Shown: piece after piece, positions 9,884 through 21,012 of the stretch | Position numbering within the stretch: position 1 is the stretch's first letter | How the letters are laid out: each line of letters begins with the position of its first letter | Origin: JBKHYJ01 sp046565505 | GTDB lineage: Bacteria > Acidobacteriota > Blastocatellia > UBA7656 | Reading direction: 5' to 3' | Assembly: GCA_046565505.1 (NCBI GenBank) | Contig: JBKHYJ010000098.1 | Coordinates: forward strand, 62,001 to 126,000 | DNA: 64,000 nucleotides | Translations under genes and position numbers: made by a program | The notes under the pieces: generated by a model | The model's database searches: none | Told to the model about the DNA's origin: nothing | Seen by the model: the letters and a program-made list of their open reading frames with translations, nothing else

Positions 9884-12739
9884 ATGAGCGGCCGTTTGCA
9901 GTACGCCATAGCGTGGATAATTTTCGCCGCGGGATTAGCCACATGCGCGGGGCCGATCCCGTGTCGGGCTCAGCTAAAATCGGGGATCAAATCGCGACAG
10001 GCATGGACGCTGGACGAAGCGCTGTCTCAATTGCGACTCTACCCGCATGACGCTTACCTTCAGTACGTGGCGATGCAGCTAGCCGGCCGGCAGAACAGGC
10101 TCGCGGAGGTGGCGGATCAGATCGGGCGGATGCGGGGGGCGCGGGACGAGCGGGACGAGCGCAGGTCTGGCGTTGACCTCTTCAGCATATTCAGCGGGGC
10201 GCTCGCCGCGCAAGAGAGCTTGCAGCTCGAAGCGATGCGGGGCGGCGTGCCTCCCCTCGCTCCCGCCAGCGACATGTCGCCCGAGGAAAAAAAAGAGCTT
10301 GACCGAATGCCCGAACTCAAACGGCAGTACGAGCGGGAAGAGCGCGAGCGGCTCGCCGCTTGGCAGAGGCAGCGCGCGGCCCTGGAACTGCGGCGCAGAC
10401 AGGTCGTGCCGGTGGCCTCGCTCGCAGGCCCCGCGGTAAAGAGCCACCCGTGGGCGAAGATGCTAGCCGGCAAGAGGCCGGAAATCTCGCCGCTCGCCCG
10501 CTGCGTGCCCGAAGACTTTTACTTCATGGAGTTTCATTCCCTCGCGAAGCTGCTCGACGCCATCGACGTCAGCGATTTGTGGGGGACACACCTGTTCGAC
10601 CAGACGTTTCGGGAAGCGCGCACGCATGAGGTTGGCGAGCGGGTAAAGCGGCAGCTCGCGCTGGAGCCCGACCCGCTGGCCCGCCCTTTTTACGACCAGG
10701 TGGTCGAGGAGGTTGCCGTCGCGGGCAGCGACCTTTTTTTGCGCGAGGGCAGCGACGTGACCATGCTGTTTCGCTTCAAGCAGCCCGAGCTTTTCCGCGA
10801 GCGCATGGAGGCGTTCCTCGCCAACGCAGAAAGGGCGCGGCCCGACGCTAAGCGCGCGTCGGGGAACTACCTCGGCGTAGACTACGTGGGGCTCGCGACG
10901 CCCGACCGCGGAGTCAACGTCTTCGGGGCGTATCCCGCGCCCGGCCTGTACGTCCGCAGCAATTCAGAGGTGGCCCTGCGCCGCGTACTCGAAGCGATTC
11001 AAGGCAAGGCCGCGGATAATAAACCTGCCCCGCGGCTGGGCGACTCGGCGGAATTCGCCTACATACGCACGCTGATGCCGCGGGGCGCCGAAGAAGAAGA
11101 CGGCTTCGTTTACCTGTCCGACCCATTCATCCGCAAGCTGGTCGGCCCGCAAATCAAGATCACCGAAAGGCGGCGCGTGATCTGCTACAACAACCTTCGG
11201 ATGATGGGTCACGCGTCGCTGCTGTACCTGACGGAGAACGGGAAGGCCCCCGGCTCGCTCGCAGCCCTCGTGAGTTCCCAATGCGCCCCGAAGTCTTTCG
11301 GTGAAGGGGCGCTCGCCTGCCCCGACGGAGGCGGGTACTCCCTTTCGCCCGACGGGGCTGCGGGGGTATGCTCGCGCCACGGCCGGGCGAATTCACTTAC
11401 GCCATGCATAGAAATCCCTGTCGCGCAGGCTGACGGCGAAGAGGCGGACGACTACAAAGCGTTCGTCACCGAATACAATCAATACTGGCGCACATTCTTC
11501 GACCCCATAGCAGTCCGCATACAGGCGACGCCGCGGCGCTTCAGGCTCGAAACAATAATCCTGCCGCTGATCGATAACTCCATATATACGGCGCTCGCGT
11601 CGGGGCTGGGCGGAGAGCCGGAGGCGCTCGATTCGGGCCGCGTCCCCGGCCGAAACATATTCAGCCTGGCGCTCCGCCTGAACAAAGAATCGCTGCTCGC
11701 GAGCAAGCCGGGCGGATGGCAGTGGCAAGACTCGCTGCGGTCAATGGGGGTATCTGACGAGACGGAAAAACACCTGAACGTCACGGAGTTCATCTCCAAA
11801 GGCCTGGGCAATCAGCTAGGGTTTCATGTCTACGACGCGCGCCCGATGTTCGACTTCAGCCTGCCGCGTTTTCTGGGGATGATGACCAGGAGCTTCAATG
11901 GCGTAACATCATTCGGCTCGGTGGAGGCGCTCATCGGCTTCGCCGTGGCCGCGCTCAACGCGCCCGTTTATATCTCGATGCCCGTCCGGGACGCGCAGGT
12001 CGTGGATCAATTCTTGGACAGACTCGACGGCCTGATGGCCGTTAACACGCGCGGCAGCATCGGGGGCGGCGGGTTCGACCTGCGGCAGGATTTTTACAAG
12101 CTCCCGCTTGCCGGCGACCAACTCGCCCGCGCCTACGGGATTCAGCTCGCCTCCATCAAGCTGCGGGCTTTCTGGGCACGCATAGGCGACACGCTCTACG
12201 TCGCGAGCAAACCGTTCATACTCGAAGACCTGGCCGCGCTACAATCCGCGGAGGCGGGGCCGCCGGGGGCGAAAGCCGATGACGGTCCGCGGCCTTCTCA
12301 TGCGCTGGCGCGCATTCGCGCCCGGAATTGGAACCAGACGCTGCCCGACTTCAGACTGGGGTGGGCGGAGAACAACCGCGAAGCGTGCTTGAATAATCTG
12401 GGCCTACTGTCGAGCGTCGGCCGGGCCATCGCCGCCGGGGCCGGCGCGGGGTCCCCGGCAGAGTCCGGCGAGAAGTCGGGCGAGCAGGTTCACCGCTACA
12501 CAGACATGCTGTACGCCGTCCATCACTTCTGCCCGGATGACGGCCGCTACTTGCTTTCGCCTGATGGCAACGAAGTCGTGTGCAGCGTTCACGGGTCGGC
12601 GCGCTCCCCGCGCCAGGGGCCTGCCCCGAACGAAAACAGCGCGCAGGGCAAGCTGCTCCGTGACTTCGCTGGCTTGACGGCGACTCTCACTTTCCTCGGC
12701 GACGGCCTGCACGCGGTCGTGGTCATAGACAGGAAATAA
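9884..12739 (+). CDS. Large secreted protein of unknown function with two pilin-like Cys cassettes
   Basis: A 951-aa protein I do not recognise as a named family. It has a signal peptide (hydrophobic residues 8-22, Cys 28, cleavage probably near CRAQ). Residues about 40-180 are charged and helical. The middle is mixed alpha/beta. Two related cassettes stand out. In the first, CYNNLRMMGHASLLY (about 432) is followed by NGKAPGSL, then CPDGGGY (about 478) and CSRHG (about 495). In the second, CLNNLGLLSSVGRA (about 834) is followed by CPDDGRY (about 882) and CSVHG (about 899). This arrangement resembles the C-terminal part of some pseudopilin-like proteins of Planctomycetes, Verrucomicrobia and Acidobacteria, but without the pilin N-terminal helix. 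No enzyme motif is seen. It begins a separate unit after a 109-bp gap. Confidence 0.7.
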   Translation: MSGRLQYAIAWIIFAAGLATCAGPIPCRAQLKSGIKSRQAWTLDEALSQLRLYPHDAYLQYVAMQLAGRQNRLAEVADQIGRMRGARDERDERRSGVDLFSIFSGALAAQESLQLEAMRGGVPPLAPASDMSPEEKKELDRMPELKRQYEREERERLAAWQRQRAALELRRRQVVPVASLAGPAVKSHPWAKMLAGKRPEISPLARCVPEDFYFMEFHSLAKLLDAIDVSDLWGTHLFDQTFREARTHEVGERVKRQLALEPDPLARPFYDQVVEEVAVAGSDLFLREGSDVTMLFRFKQPELFRERMEAFLANAERARPDAKRASGNYLGVDYVGLATPDRGVNVFGAYPAPGLYVRSNSEVALRRVLEAIQGKAADNKPAPRLGDSAEFAYIRTLMPRGAEEEDGFVYLSDPFIRKLVGPQIKITERRRVICYNNLRMMGHASLLYLTENGKAPGSLAALVSSQCAPKSFGEGALACPDGGGYSLSPDGAAGVCSRHGRANSLTPCIEIPVAQADGEEADDYKAFVTEYNQYWRTFFDPIAVRIQATPRRFRLETIILPLIDNSIYTALASGLGGEPEALDSGRVPGRNIFSLALRLNKESLLASKPGGWQWQDSLRSMGVSDETEKHLNVTEFISKGLGNQLGFHVYDARPMFDFSLPRFLGMMTRSFNGVTSFGSVEALIGFAVAALNAPVYISMPVRDAQVVDQFLDRLDGLMAVNTRGSIGGGGFDLRQDFYKLPLAGDQLARAYGIQLASIKLRAFWARIGDTLYVASKPFILEDLAALQSAEAGPPGAKADDGPRPSHALARIRARNWNQTLPDFRLGWAENNREACLNNLGLLSSVGRAIAAGAGAGSPAESGEKSGEQVHRYTDMLYAVHHFCPDDGRYLLSPDGNEVVCSVHGSARSPRQGPAPNENSAQGKLLRDFAGLTATLTFLGDGLHAVVVIDRK

Positions 12740-12874
12740 GACTCAACGGGCCAGCTACGCGGGGCGCATGTTTAAGCCCGCGACAATTCAGATCAACCGC
12801 GCGGGGCGACCCTTGCGCGTTCAGTACCCCCGCGCTTCTGTTCGCCGGGGCGGCCTGATCTCTCGCTATTGTGT

Positions 12875-12904
12875 TTGAGCAACGGTCGCGGATGCTGCTA
12901 AAAT
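12875..12904 (+). promoter_or_regulatory. Sigma-70-type promoter for the 2Fe-2S protein gene
   Basis: TTGAGC (12875-12880) and TAAAAT (12899-12904) are separated by 18 bases. They would start transcription about 38 nt before ATG 12950. This is a match by eye only. Confidence 0.5.
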
Positions 12905-12949
12905 GCTCGTTTTCATGAGGCCGAAAATAATGAGCAGACAGGTAAGACT

Positions 12950-13957
12950 ATGAGCGCAAACGGTGAATCGCTATTCGAGGCATTCTTAAACAGGCATGAC
13001 GACGCGGCATGGGCCGAGACCATTCGGAAGCTCCTGCCTTCGATCCACGAGGTGGACAGAGTAGCAACTCAGATATGGTTCCACTTCTACCCGCTCGCGC
13101 TGTTGCGGGCGTTGCAGCGAGCCGAAGACCCCGAGGCGCTGGCTAGAAAATTGCTGCTGCAAGGGAAGTACTACCTCAAAGATCAAATAGATTCCTCGCA
13201 TGAATTTCTGTATGGCGCGCGCTTCTGGCCGCAGGTGAAGGCGGCGCTGACGGAATACGCGGCGTCGAGCAGCGGCCCGTCGAGCCTGGACCTGGCGACG
13301 CAGATACGCGAGCTCGCCGCGAGCGTCGCCGCCAGAGTCAAGGCCGACGAGTCGCTTTTGACTGGCATATCGGCCGTCGCCTTCATGACCTTGCAGCAAG
13401 TCGGCGCGGCCCGATTCAAGGCGTCGCCCGGCTCGACGCGCAGGTTCCCTTCCAGGCCGCCCGACCGGATTTTAAAAGAGAGGGAAAGAGACAACAGCCA
13501 GGGGGTGTTCGGGTTCCTTAAAGGCATCAACAAAGTATACAACGTCACATTCGACGAGAACGATTCGGCCGGCAAGTTCAAGCTGATAAATTCACAGCAC
13601 ATCACGACGGCCGCCGCCAACGATAAGCGCGATTACAACTCGCGTGACCCCCGCTGCGTCGTGGGGGAAGGCCCCATCCCCGTCGAGTGCCGCTCGGCGG
13701 CCTGCGGCACCTGCTGGGTGGGCGTGCTCGGGGGCGCGGATAAGCTCTCGGAAGTCGCGTCGCTCGAATGGCAAAAGATCAAAGACTTCGGCTACATCTA
13801 CACCGACGAACCGAAGCCCATAATCAGGCTCGCCTGCCAGGCGCAGGCTTTCGGAGCCGTGTCGATAGTCATTCCGCCCTGGAACGGCGTCTTCGGCAGG
13901 TACGTAAGAGGGTACAAGAGCCTGATCGAAGAGGCGCAGGTGGAATCCGAGCGGTAG
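12950..13957 (+). CDS. 2Fe-2S ferredoxin-domain protein with unknown N-terminal helical domain
   Basis: A 335-aa cytoplasmic protein. The C-terminal third is a plant-type 2Fe-2S domain: Cys 247, 252, 255 and 296 form C-x4-C-x2-C-x40-C (CRSAACGTCWVG and RLACQ). The first 190 residues are helical (FLNRHDDAAWAETIRKLL, IWFHFYPLALLRAL, ALARKLLLQGKYYL) and unknown to me. Residues about 195-245 link the two. It could be an electron carrier whose N-terminal domain docks a partner enzyme. The SDR gene starts five bases after its stop and is almost certainly co-transcribed, so the redox partner might be that enzyme, though this is inference. Confidence 0.75.
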   Translation: MSANGESLFEAFLNRHDDAAWAETIRKLLPSIHEVDRVATQIWFHFYPLALLRALQRAEDPEALARKLLLQGKYYLKDQIDSSHEFLYGARFWPQVKAALTEYAASSSGPSSLDLATQIRELAASVAARVKADESLLTGISAVAFMTLQQVGAARFKASPGSTRRFPSRPPDRILKERERDNSQGVFGFLKGINKVYNVTFDENDSAGKFKLINSQHITTAAANDKRDYNSRDPRCVVGEGPIPVECRSAACGTCWVGVLGGADKLSEVASLEWQKIKDFGYIYTDEPKPIIRLACQAQAFGAVSIVIPPWNGVFGRYVRGYKSLIEEAQVESER

Positions 13958-13962
13958 GAAGT

Positions 13963-14988
13963 ATGCAAGTCGTCATCGTCGGCGGGACGGGGTTCATCGG
14001 CCCGGAGATCGCGCGGGCACTCGCGGCGCGCGGTCACGGGGTGACCCTCTTCCACAGGGGGCGGAGCCGGGCCGGCCTTCCGCCCGGGGTAAATCACATC
14101 CAAGGCGACCGCCGCGACCTCCCTGCTTTCCGAGGCGAGTTCAAGCGCCTCGCGCCCGAAGTCGTGCTCGACATGATCTGCTACACGGCACAGGAGGCCG
14201 AGGCCACGGCGCAGGCCTTCGGCGGCGTGGCCGGGAGGATTGTCGCCGCCAGCAGCATGGACGTGTACCGCGGTTACGGCCGCCTGCTGCGCATCGAAGA
14301 CGGGCCGGCCGAAGCGATTCCCTTCACCGAAGATTCGCCGCTCAGACAAACGATGTACCCGCACAGGGCGATAGCCGCCGCGCCGGAAGATTTCGCCCAG
14401 AGCTACGAGAAGATATTCGTGGAGCGGGCGGTGATGAATAACCCGCGGCTGCCCGGCACGGTCCTGAGGCTCCCGGCCGTATACGGCCCCGGCGACCCTC
14501 ACCGCCGCACGCTCGAATACCTGAAGAGAATGGATGATGGGCGCGGCCATATCTTAATCGAAGAGATGAGGGCGCGGTGGCGGTGGACTCGCGGCTACGT
14601 GGGGAACGTGGCAGCCGCAATAGCCCTAGCGGTCACCGACGGCCGGGCGGCAGGGCGAATCTATAACGTCGGCGAGCCGGACGCGCTCACGGAAGCCGAG
14701 TGGGCCAGAAGCATAGGCGACGCGGCCGGCTGGGGCGGCGAGGTAGTCGCCGCGCCTAAGGAGTCGATGCCGGGCCACCTGCTCGCGCCCTACGATTGGC
14801 AACATCACATAGTCGGCGACACCACGCGGATACGTGAGGAGCTTGGCTACGCCGAAAGCGTTTCGCGCCAGGACGCGCTCAAGAAAACTGTCGAGTGGGA
14901 GAGGGCGCACCCCCCCGAGCAAGTTGACCCCGCCCGGTTTGATTACGCCGCGGAGGACGCGGCTCTAGCCGGGCTCCGACGGGCTTGA
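13963..14988 (+). CDS. NAD-dependent epimerase/dehydratase-family protein (extended SDR)
   Basis: A 341-aa extended SDR. It opens with VVIVGGTGFIGPEIARAL, the Rossmann dinucleotide loop, followed by FHRGRS and IQGDRRDL, as in the CSP41/NAD-epimerase group. A tyrosine in SYEKIFVE stands where the catalytic Y-x-x-x-K would be, but with shortened spacing, so it is atypical. RLPAVYGPGD and RWTRGYVGNVAAAI match the substrate-side region. The open frame extends 65 codons upstream into the ferredoxin gene, but ATG 13963 begins exactly at the Rossmann fold, five bases after the preceding stop. Substrate is unknown. Confidence 0.82.
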   Translation: MQVVIVGGTGFIGPEIARALAARGHGVTLFHRGRSRAGLPPGVNHIQGDRRDLPAFRGEFKRLAPEVVLDMICYTAQEAEATAQAFGGVAGRIVAASSMDVYRGYGRLLRIEDGPAEAIPFTEDSPLRQTMYPHRAIAAAPEDFAQSYEKIFVERAVMNNPRLPGTVLRLPAVYGPGDPHRRTLEYLKRMDDGRGHILIEEMRARWRWTRGYVGNVAAAIALAVTDGRAAGRIYNVGEPDALTEAEWARSIGDAAGWGGEVVAAPKESMPGHLLAPYDWQHHIVGDTTRIREELGYAESVSRQDALKKTVEWERAHPPEQVDPARFDYAAEDAALAGLRRA

Positions 14989-15191
14989 GCGGGGCCACTG
15001 GCGCCAGCCGCATTTGAACGCGGGAAGGAATCTCTCGCCGCGAGCGCGCAAGGCGCCGCGGGGAATTCCCCGTATCAGTTTACGGTCCGTCGTTTATTCG
15101 GCGTCCGTGCGGCTTATTCCCTGTACTCGCCCGCGAATCACAGTAACCAAGCGGCAGTCGTAAGCAATTCGATTCTGTTTGCGCGCGTAGC

Positions 15192-15434
15192 TCAATCGAG
15201 CCGCGCCAGCTTCTCGTCCAGGTCCGCCAGCGCGCGGGTGAGAACTTCTTGATAGCGGGGGTTACGGCTCTGCTGCAACTCTTGCAGCACCCTGGCGCGC
15301 GAAAGTAATAGGCTTTCTCTCTTTCGAGTCGCTTCTATCTCGGCGGGCGTCAATTGCTTCTTACGGGCCGCGGCGGCCTCGGAGGCCGACTCCATTTGGG
15401 CCTCGACGGCTTTGCTTTCCCAGCCTCTCGCCAT
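15192..15434 (-). CDS. Small charged coiled-coil protein, conserved hypothetical
   Basis: An 80-aa hydrophilic protein, almost all helix-forming: MARGWESKAVEAQME, a Lys/Glu-rich middle and QEVLTRALADLDEKLARLD at the end. It has no TM segment, signal peptide or Cys. Short proteins of this composition starting MARGWESK recur in Acidobacteria as far as I recall, but the function is unknown. It lies alone and divergent to guaA, with an AT-rich 190-bp gap between them. Calling it a gene rests on amino-acid composition and on the empty surroundings. Confidence 0.6.
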   Translation of the reverse strand: MARGWESKAVEAQMESASEAAAARKKQLTPAEIEATRKRESLLLSRARVLQELQQSRNPRYQEVLTRALADLDEKLARLD

Positions 15435-15582
15435 AGGTTAATTATATTTGCCATCGGTAAAAACGACAAGAATCAGCCACCCGCTGCTCTAAGCACGCGG
15501 GGAAACGGGGCCGGAGCCCTTACCGCAACGCATGAATCTCCGCGCACTTCGCGCGCCGCGCGGGTATGACCTGGGGGCGCGC

Positions 15583-15612
15583 TTTACACCCTCTGACAAG
15601 CCTCCGTATAAT
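15583..15612 (+). promoter_or_regulatory. Promoter immediately upstream of guaA
   Basis: TTTACA (15583-15588) and a perfect TATAAT (15607-15612) have an 18-base spacer. The -10 box ends only 13 bases before ATG 15626, which would leave a leader of about seven bases. No Shine-Dalgarno is visible before the ATG. Confidence 0.6.
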
Positions 15613-15625
15613 CTCTCATCAAGCT

Positions 15626-17164
15626 ATGGCCTACGAACACGAGACAGTTCTGATCCTCGACTTCGGCGGACAGTACACGCAACTGATCGCGCGCCGCGTG
15701 CGCGAGCTGGGCGTTTACTCCGAGATCGTCCCCTTCAACACTACCGTCGAAGAGATACGGCGAAAGAGTCCGAGCGCGATCATTCTTTCTGGCGGCCCCT
15801 CGTCGGTCTATGAGGAGGGCGCGCCGCACCCGGACCCCCGCGTGATTGAGATGGGGACGCCCGTGCTGGGCATCTGCTATGGCGTGCAACTGATGGCGCA
15901 ATTCCTCGGCGGGGAGGTCAAGCCATCCGCCCGCCGCGAGTATGGGTACGCGGAGCTGGAGGCGCAGCCCGGCAGCCAACTGCTCGACGGCATCGCTTCC
16001 CCGGTCAAAGTCTGGATGAGTCACGGCGATTACGTGAGCCGCCCGCCGGGGGGCTTCGCCGTCACGGCGGTGACGGACGCGGCTATCGGCGCGGTCGAGG
16101 ACCGCTCGCGCAAGCTTTACGGGGTTCAGTTCCACCCGGAAGTCGCGCACACGCCGGAAGGCAAAGCGGTGTTGCGGAACTTCCTTGTGAACGTCGCGGG
16201 CCTGCGGTGCGATTGGACTATGTCGTCGTTCATAGAGACGACAGTCGAAGAGATACGCCGCCGCGTGGGCGGCGGCCGCGCGGTGTGCGGCCTATCGGGC
16301 GGGGTCGACTCGTCGGTCGCGGCGGCGCTCGTGGCCCTGGCCATAGGCGACCGGCAGACATGCATATTCGTCGACACCGGCTTGCTACGCAAGAACGAGT
16401 TTGAAGAAGTGCTGGAGGCTTACCGCGCGATGGACCTCAACGTGGTCGGCGTGGCGGCCGGCGAGCGGTTCCTGACTCGGCTGGCCGGCGTGAGCGACCC
16501 GGAGCGCAAGCGCAAAGTCATCGGCAACGAGTTCATAGAAATTTTTCAGGAAGAGGCGCGGGAGCTTGGCGAGGTCGACTTCCTGGTACAGGGCACGCTC
16601 TACCCGGACGTGATCGAATCCGTATCCGTGAAAGGGCCATCGGCCGTGATCAAGTCGCATCACAACGTTGGCGGACTGCCCGAGAAGATGCGCCTGAGAT
16701 TGATAGAGCCCTTGCGCGAGCTGTTCAAAGACGAAGTGCGCCGCGTGGGCCGCGAGCTAGGGCTGCCCGAAGACATAATCGGCCGCCAGCCTTTCCCGGG
16801 GCCGGGGCTTGCGGTACGCATACTGGGCGAGGTCACGGCCGACCGGGTGGCCGTGCTTCAAGAGGCCGATTCGATAGTCACCGAAGAGATGCGGCGCGCC
16901 GACCTTTATGACAGGGTGTGGCAATCATTCGCCGTCCTGCTGCCCGTATCGACCGTCGGCGTAATGGGCGACAGCCGCACTTACGACAACGCGGTGGCTG
17001 TCCGCGCCGTGGAGTCGCTCGACGGCATGACGGCCGACTGGGCGCGCCTGCCTTACGACGTGCTCCAGCGCATCTCGTCGCGCATAGTGAGCGAAGTGCG
17101 CGGCGTCAACAGGGTAGTCTACGACGTAAGCTCCAAGCCGCCTTCGACCATAGAGTGGGAGTGA
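15626..17164 (+). CDS. guaA: GMP synthase (glutamine-hydrolysing)
   Basis: GuaA of 512 aa, converting XMP to GMP with glutamine and ATP. The N-terminal class I glutamine amidotransferase has LDFGGQYTQLIARRVRE, SGGPSSVY, the Cys nucleophile in LGICYGVQLMAQ and the His/Glu pair in GVQFHPEVAHT. The ATP-pyrophosphatase domain has the P-loop GLSGGVDSSVAA. The dimerisation domain has GRQPFPGPGLAVRILGE and ends PPSTIEWE. ATG 15626 fits the family N-terminus; a longer frame from 15566 would run through the promoter. The kinase gene starts 40 bp downstream and may be read through. Confidence 0.97.
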   Translation: MAYEHETVLILDFGGQYTQLIARRVRELGVYSEIVPFNTTVEEIRRKSPSAIILSGGPSSVYEEGAPHPDPRVIEMGTPVLGICYGVQLMAQFLGGEVKPSARREYGYAELEAQPGSQLLDGIASPVKVWMSHGDYVSRPPGGFAVTAVTDAAIGAVEDRSRKLYGVQFHPEVAHTPEGKAVLRNFLVNVAGLRCDWTMSSFIETTVEEIRRRVGGGRAVCGLSGGVDSSVAAALVALAIGDRQTCIFVDTGLLRKNEFEEVLEAYRAMDLNVVGVAAGERFLTRLAGVSDPERKRKVIGNEFIEIFQEEARELGEVDFLVQGTLYPDVIESVSVKGPSAVIKSHHNVGGLPEKMRLRLIEPLRELFKDEVRRVGRELGLPEDIIGRQPFPGPGLAVRILGEVTADRVAVLQEADSIVTEEMRRADLYDRVWQSFAVLLPVSTVGVMGDSRTYDNAVAVRAVESLDGMTADWARLPYDVLQRISSRIVSEVRGVNRVVYDVSSKPPSTIEWE

Positions 17165-17203
17165 CCCTCCCCGCACCCGAGGGTAGTCCGGGCGTCGATC
17201 CTT

Positions 17204-19861
<2,658 letters not shown>

Positions 19862-19970
19862 AATCAGCGGCGCGGCTCATGGCAGGCCGCCGAGACTATC
19901 CGCCCATCTTTCCGCGCGGCCGTACCATAGGGATGAGGGCTAATCACCGATTGCTTCCGGGAGGTGAACG

Positions 19971-20621
19971 TTGGCACAACAAGGACCGTCGAGAGGGAAT
20001 CCCATTCAGGACTATATTACCGTAGCCGAGCGTATAGAAAAATTTTACGAACGCTACCCTGAGGGGAGAATAATCACGCACATCATCGAGCATGACGCCG
20101 AGCGCGGCTTCATCCTGCTCCGCGCAGAAATCTACCGCAACGCCGATGACGCGCTGCCCGCGTCAACCGGCCACGCCTACGAGTTGAAGTCCGAAGGTTA
20201 CGTGCAGCGCACGAGCTACATCGAGGTGGGGGAGACCAGCGCCGTGGGTCGCGCACTGGCTATGGCGGGCTTTGAGGTGAGGCGGGGGATAGCGAGCCGC
20301 GAAGAGATGGAGAAAGCTGCTAAAATGACTCGCGAGACGAACGTGACTCGCGAACAGGCGAAAGCCCCGGCCCCGCCCGCCGCAGCGCAGCCCGCGAGCA
20401 GCCCCCCGGAGAAGGCGGCCAAACCGGACCAGCCCGCCACCGACGAGCAGAAGCAAGAGATTCTAGGCCTGCTCGAAAGCTTGCAGCCGGGCGACAGGCG
20501 TGCGCAGCGCAGGGTGCTGGTAGAGATGACAGGTAAAGACTCTCGCGACGACCTCACTCAGCAGGAAGCCTCGAAACTGATCGCGAAGCTCAGGCGGGAA
20601 GTCAGCGAAGGAAGCATCTGA
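19971..20621 (+). CDS. Protein resembling phage recombination-associated (ERF/annealing-type) proteins
   Basis: A 216-aa cytoplasmic protein. Residues 10-110 read DYITVAERIEKFYERYPEGRI, LLRAEIYRN, VGETSAVGRALAMAGF and GIASREEM. That order (DYVxVAxRI..FYExYP, then E-T-S-A-x-G-R-A, then G-I-A-S-R-E-E) recalls proteins found near RecT/ssDNA-binding genes in actinobacteriophages. A Pro/Ala-rich linker (about 125-160) leads to a helical end with LTQQEASKLIAKLR, also common there. The start is TTG 19971, supported by a strong GGGAGGTGA just upstream. No phage genes surround it, so it may be domesticated. The family link is from memory and unverified. Confidence 0.6.
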   Translation: MAQQGPSRGNPIQDYITVAERIEKFYERYPEGRIITHIIEHDAERGFILLRAEIYRNADDALPASTGHAYELKSEGYVQRTSYIEVGETSAVGRALAMAGFEVRRGIASREEMEKAAKMTRETNVTREQAKAPAPPAAAQPASSPPEKAAKPDQPATDEQKQEILGLLESLQPGDRRAQRRVLVEMTGKDSRDDLTQQEASKLIAKLRREVSEGSI

Positions 20622-20690
20622 ACCGCGGCGCGACGGCACGTGCGAGGCCGCGCGCCGGCTTTTGAGTCCTTCAATTTACGCGCGCCGTTT

Positions 20691-20924
20691 CTAATTCAGC
20701 TTGCGCACCAGCATGATGGCGGCCATCGGGTGCCGGTCGAGAATGCGAAATCGGGTCGCGAAATCGTCAGGCTCCGCGCCACCGCGCAGGTCGGCAATCG
20801 CAAGCTCCGCGTCAGGTATCCGCTCCGAAGAGCCGAAGACCCGGTAGCGCAACGAGCGCACGGCGGTCAGCTTTATGTCTATGTCGGCCGATCTTTCGGC
20901 TTCTTGCAAACTCAACAGCTTCAT
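20691..20924 (-). CDS. Small protein downstream of the HAD hydrolase gene
   Basis: A 77-aa hydrophilic protein (MKLLSLQEAERSADIDIKL and on to AAIMLVRKLN). The frame is open further upstream into the HAD gene, but that extension is Arg-rich and unlike a protein. The ATG at 20924 has an excellent GAGGTGAGA directly before it, so this start is preferred. It lies 88 bp after the HAD stop on the same strand. Function unknown; no recognisable motif. Confidence 0.6.
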   Translation of the reverse strand: MKLLSLQEAERSADIDIKLTAVRSLRYRVFGSSERIPDAELAIADLRGGAEPDDFATRFRILDRHPMAAIMLVRKLN

Positions 20925-21012
20925 TCTCACCTCGATGAAGAGTCTGGATTTACGGCGCGCCGTCTTACGGTTCTGCCGAGGGCGTGGAGTTCTAACCGCG
21001 TGCGCCGAGCCA

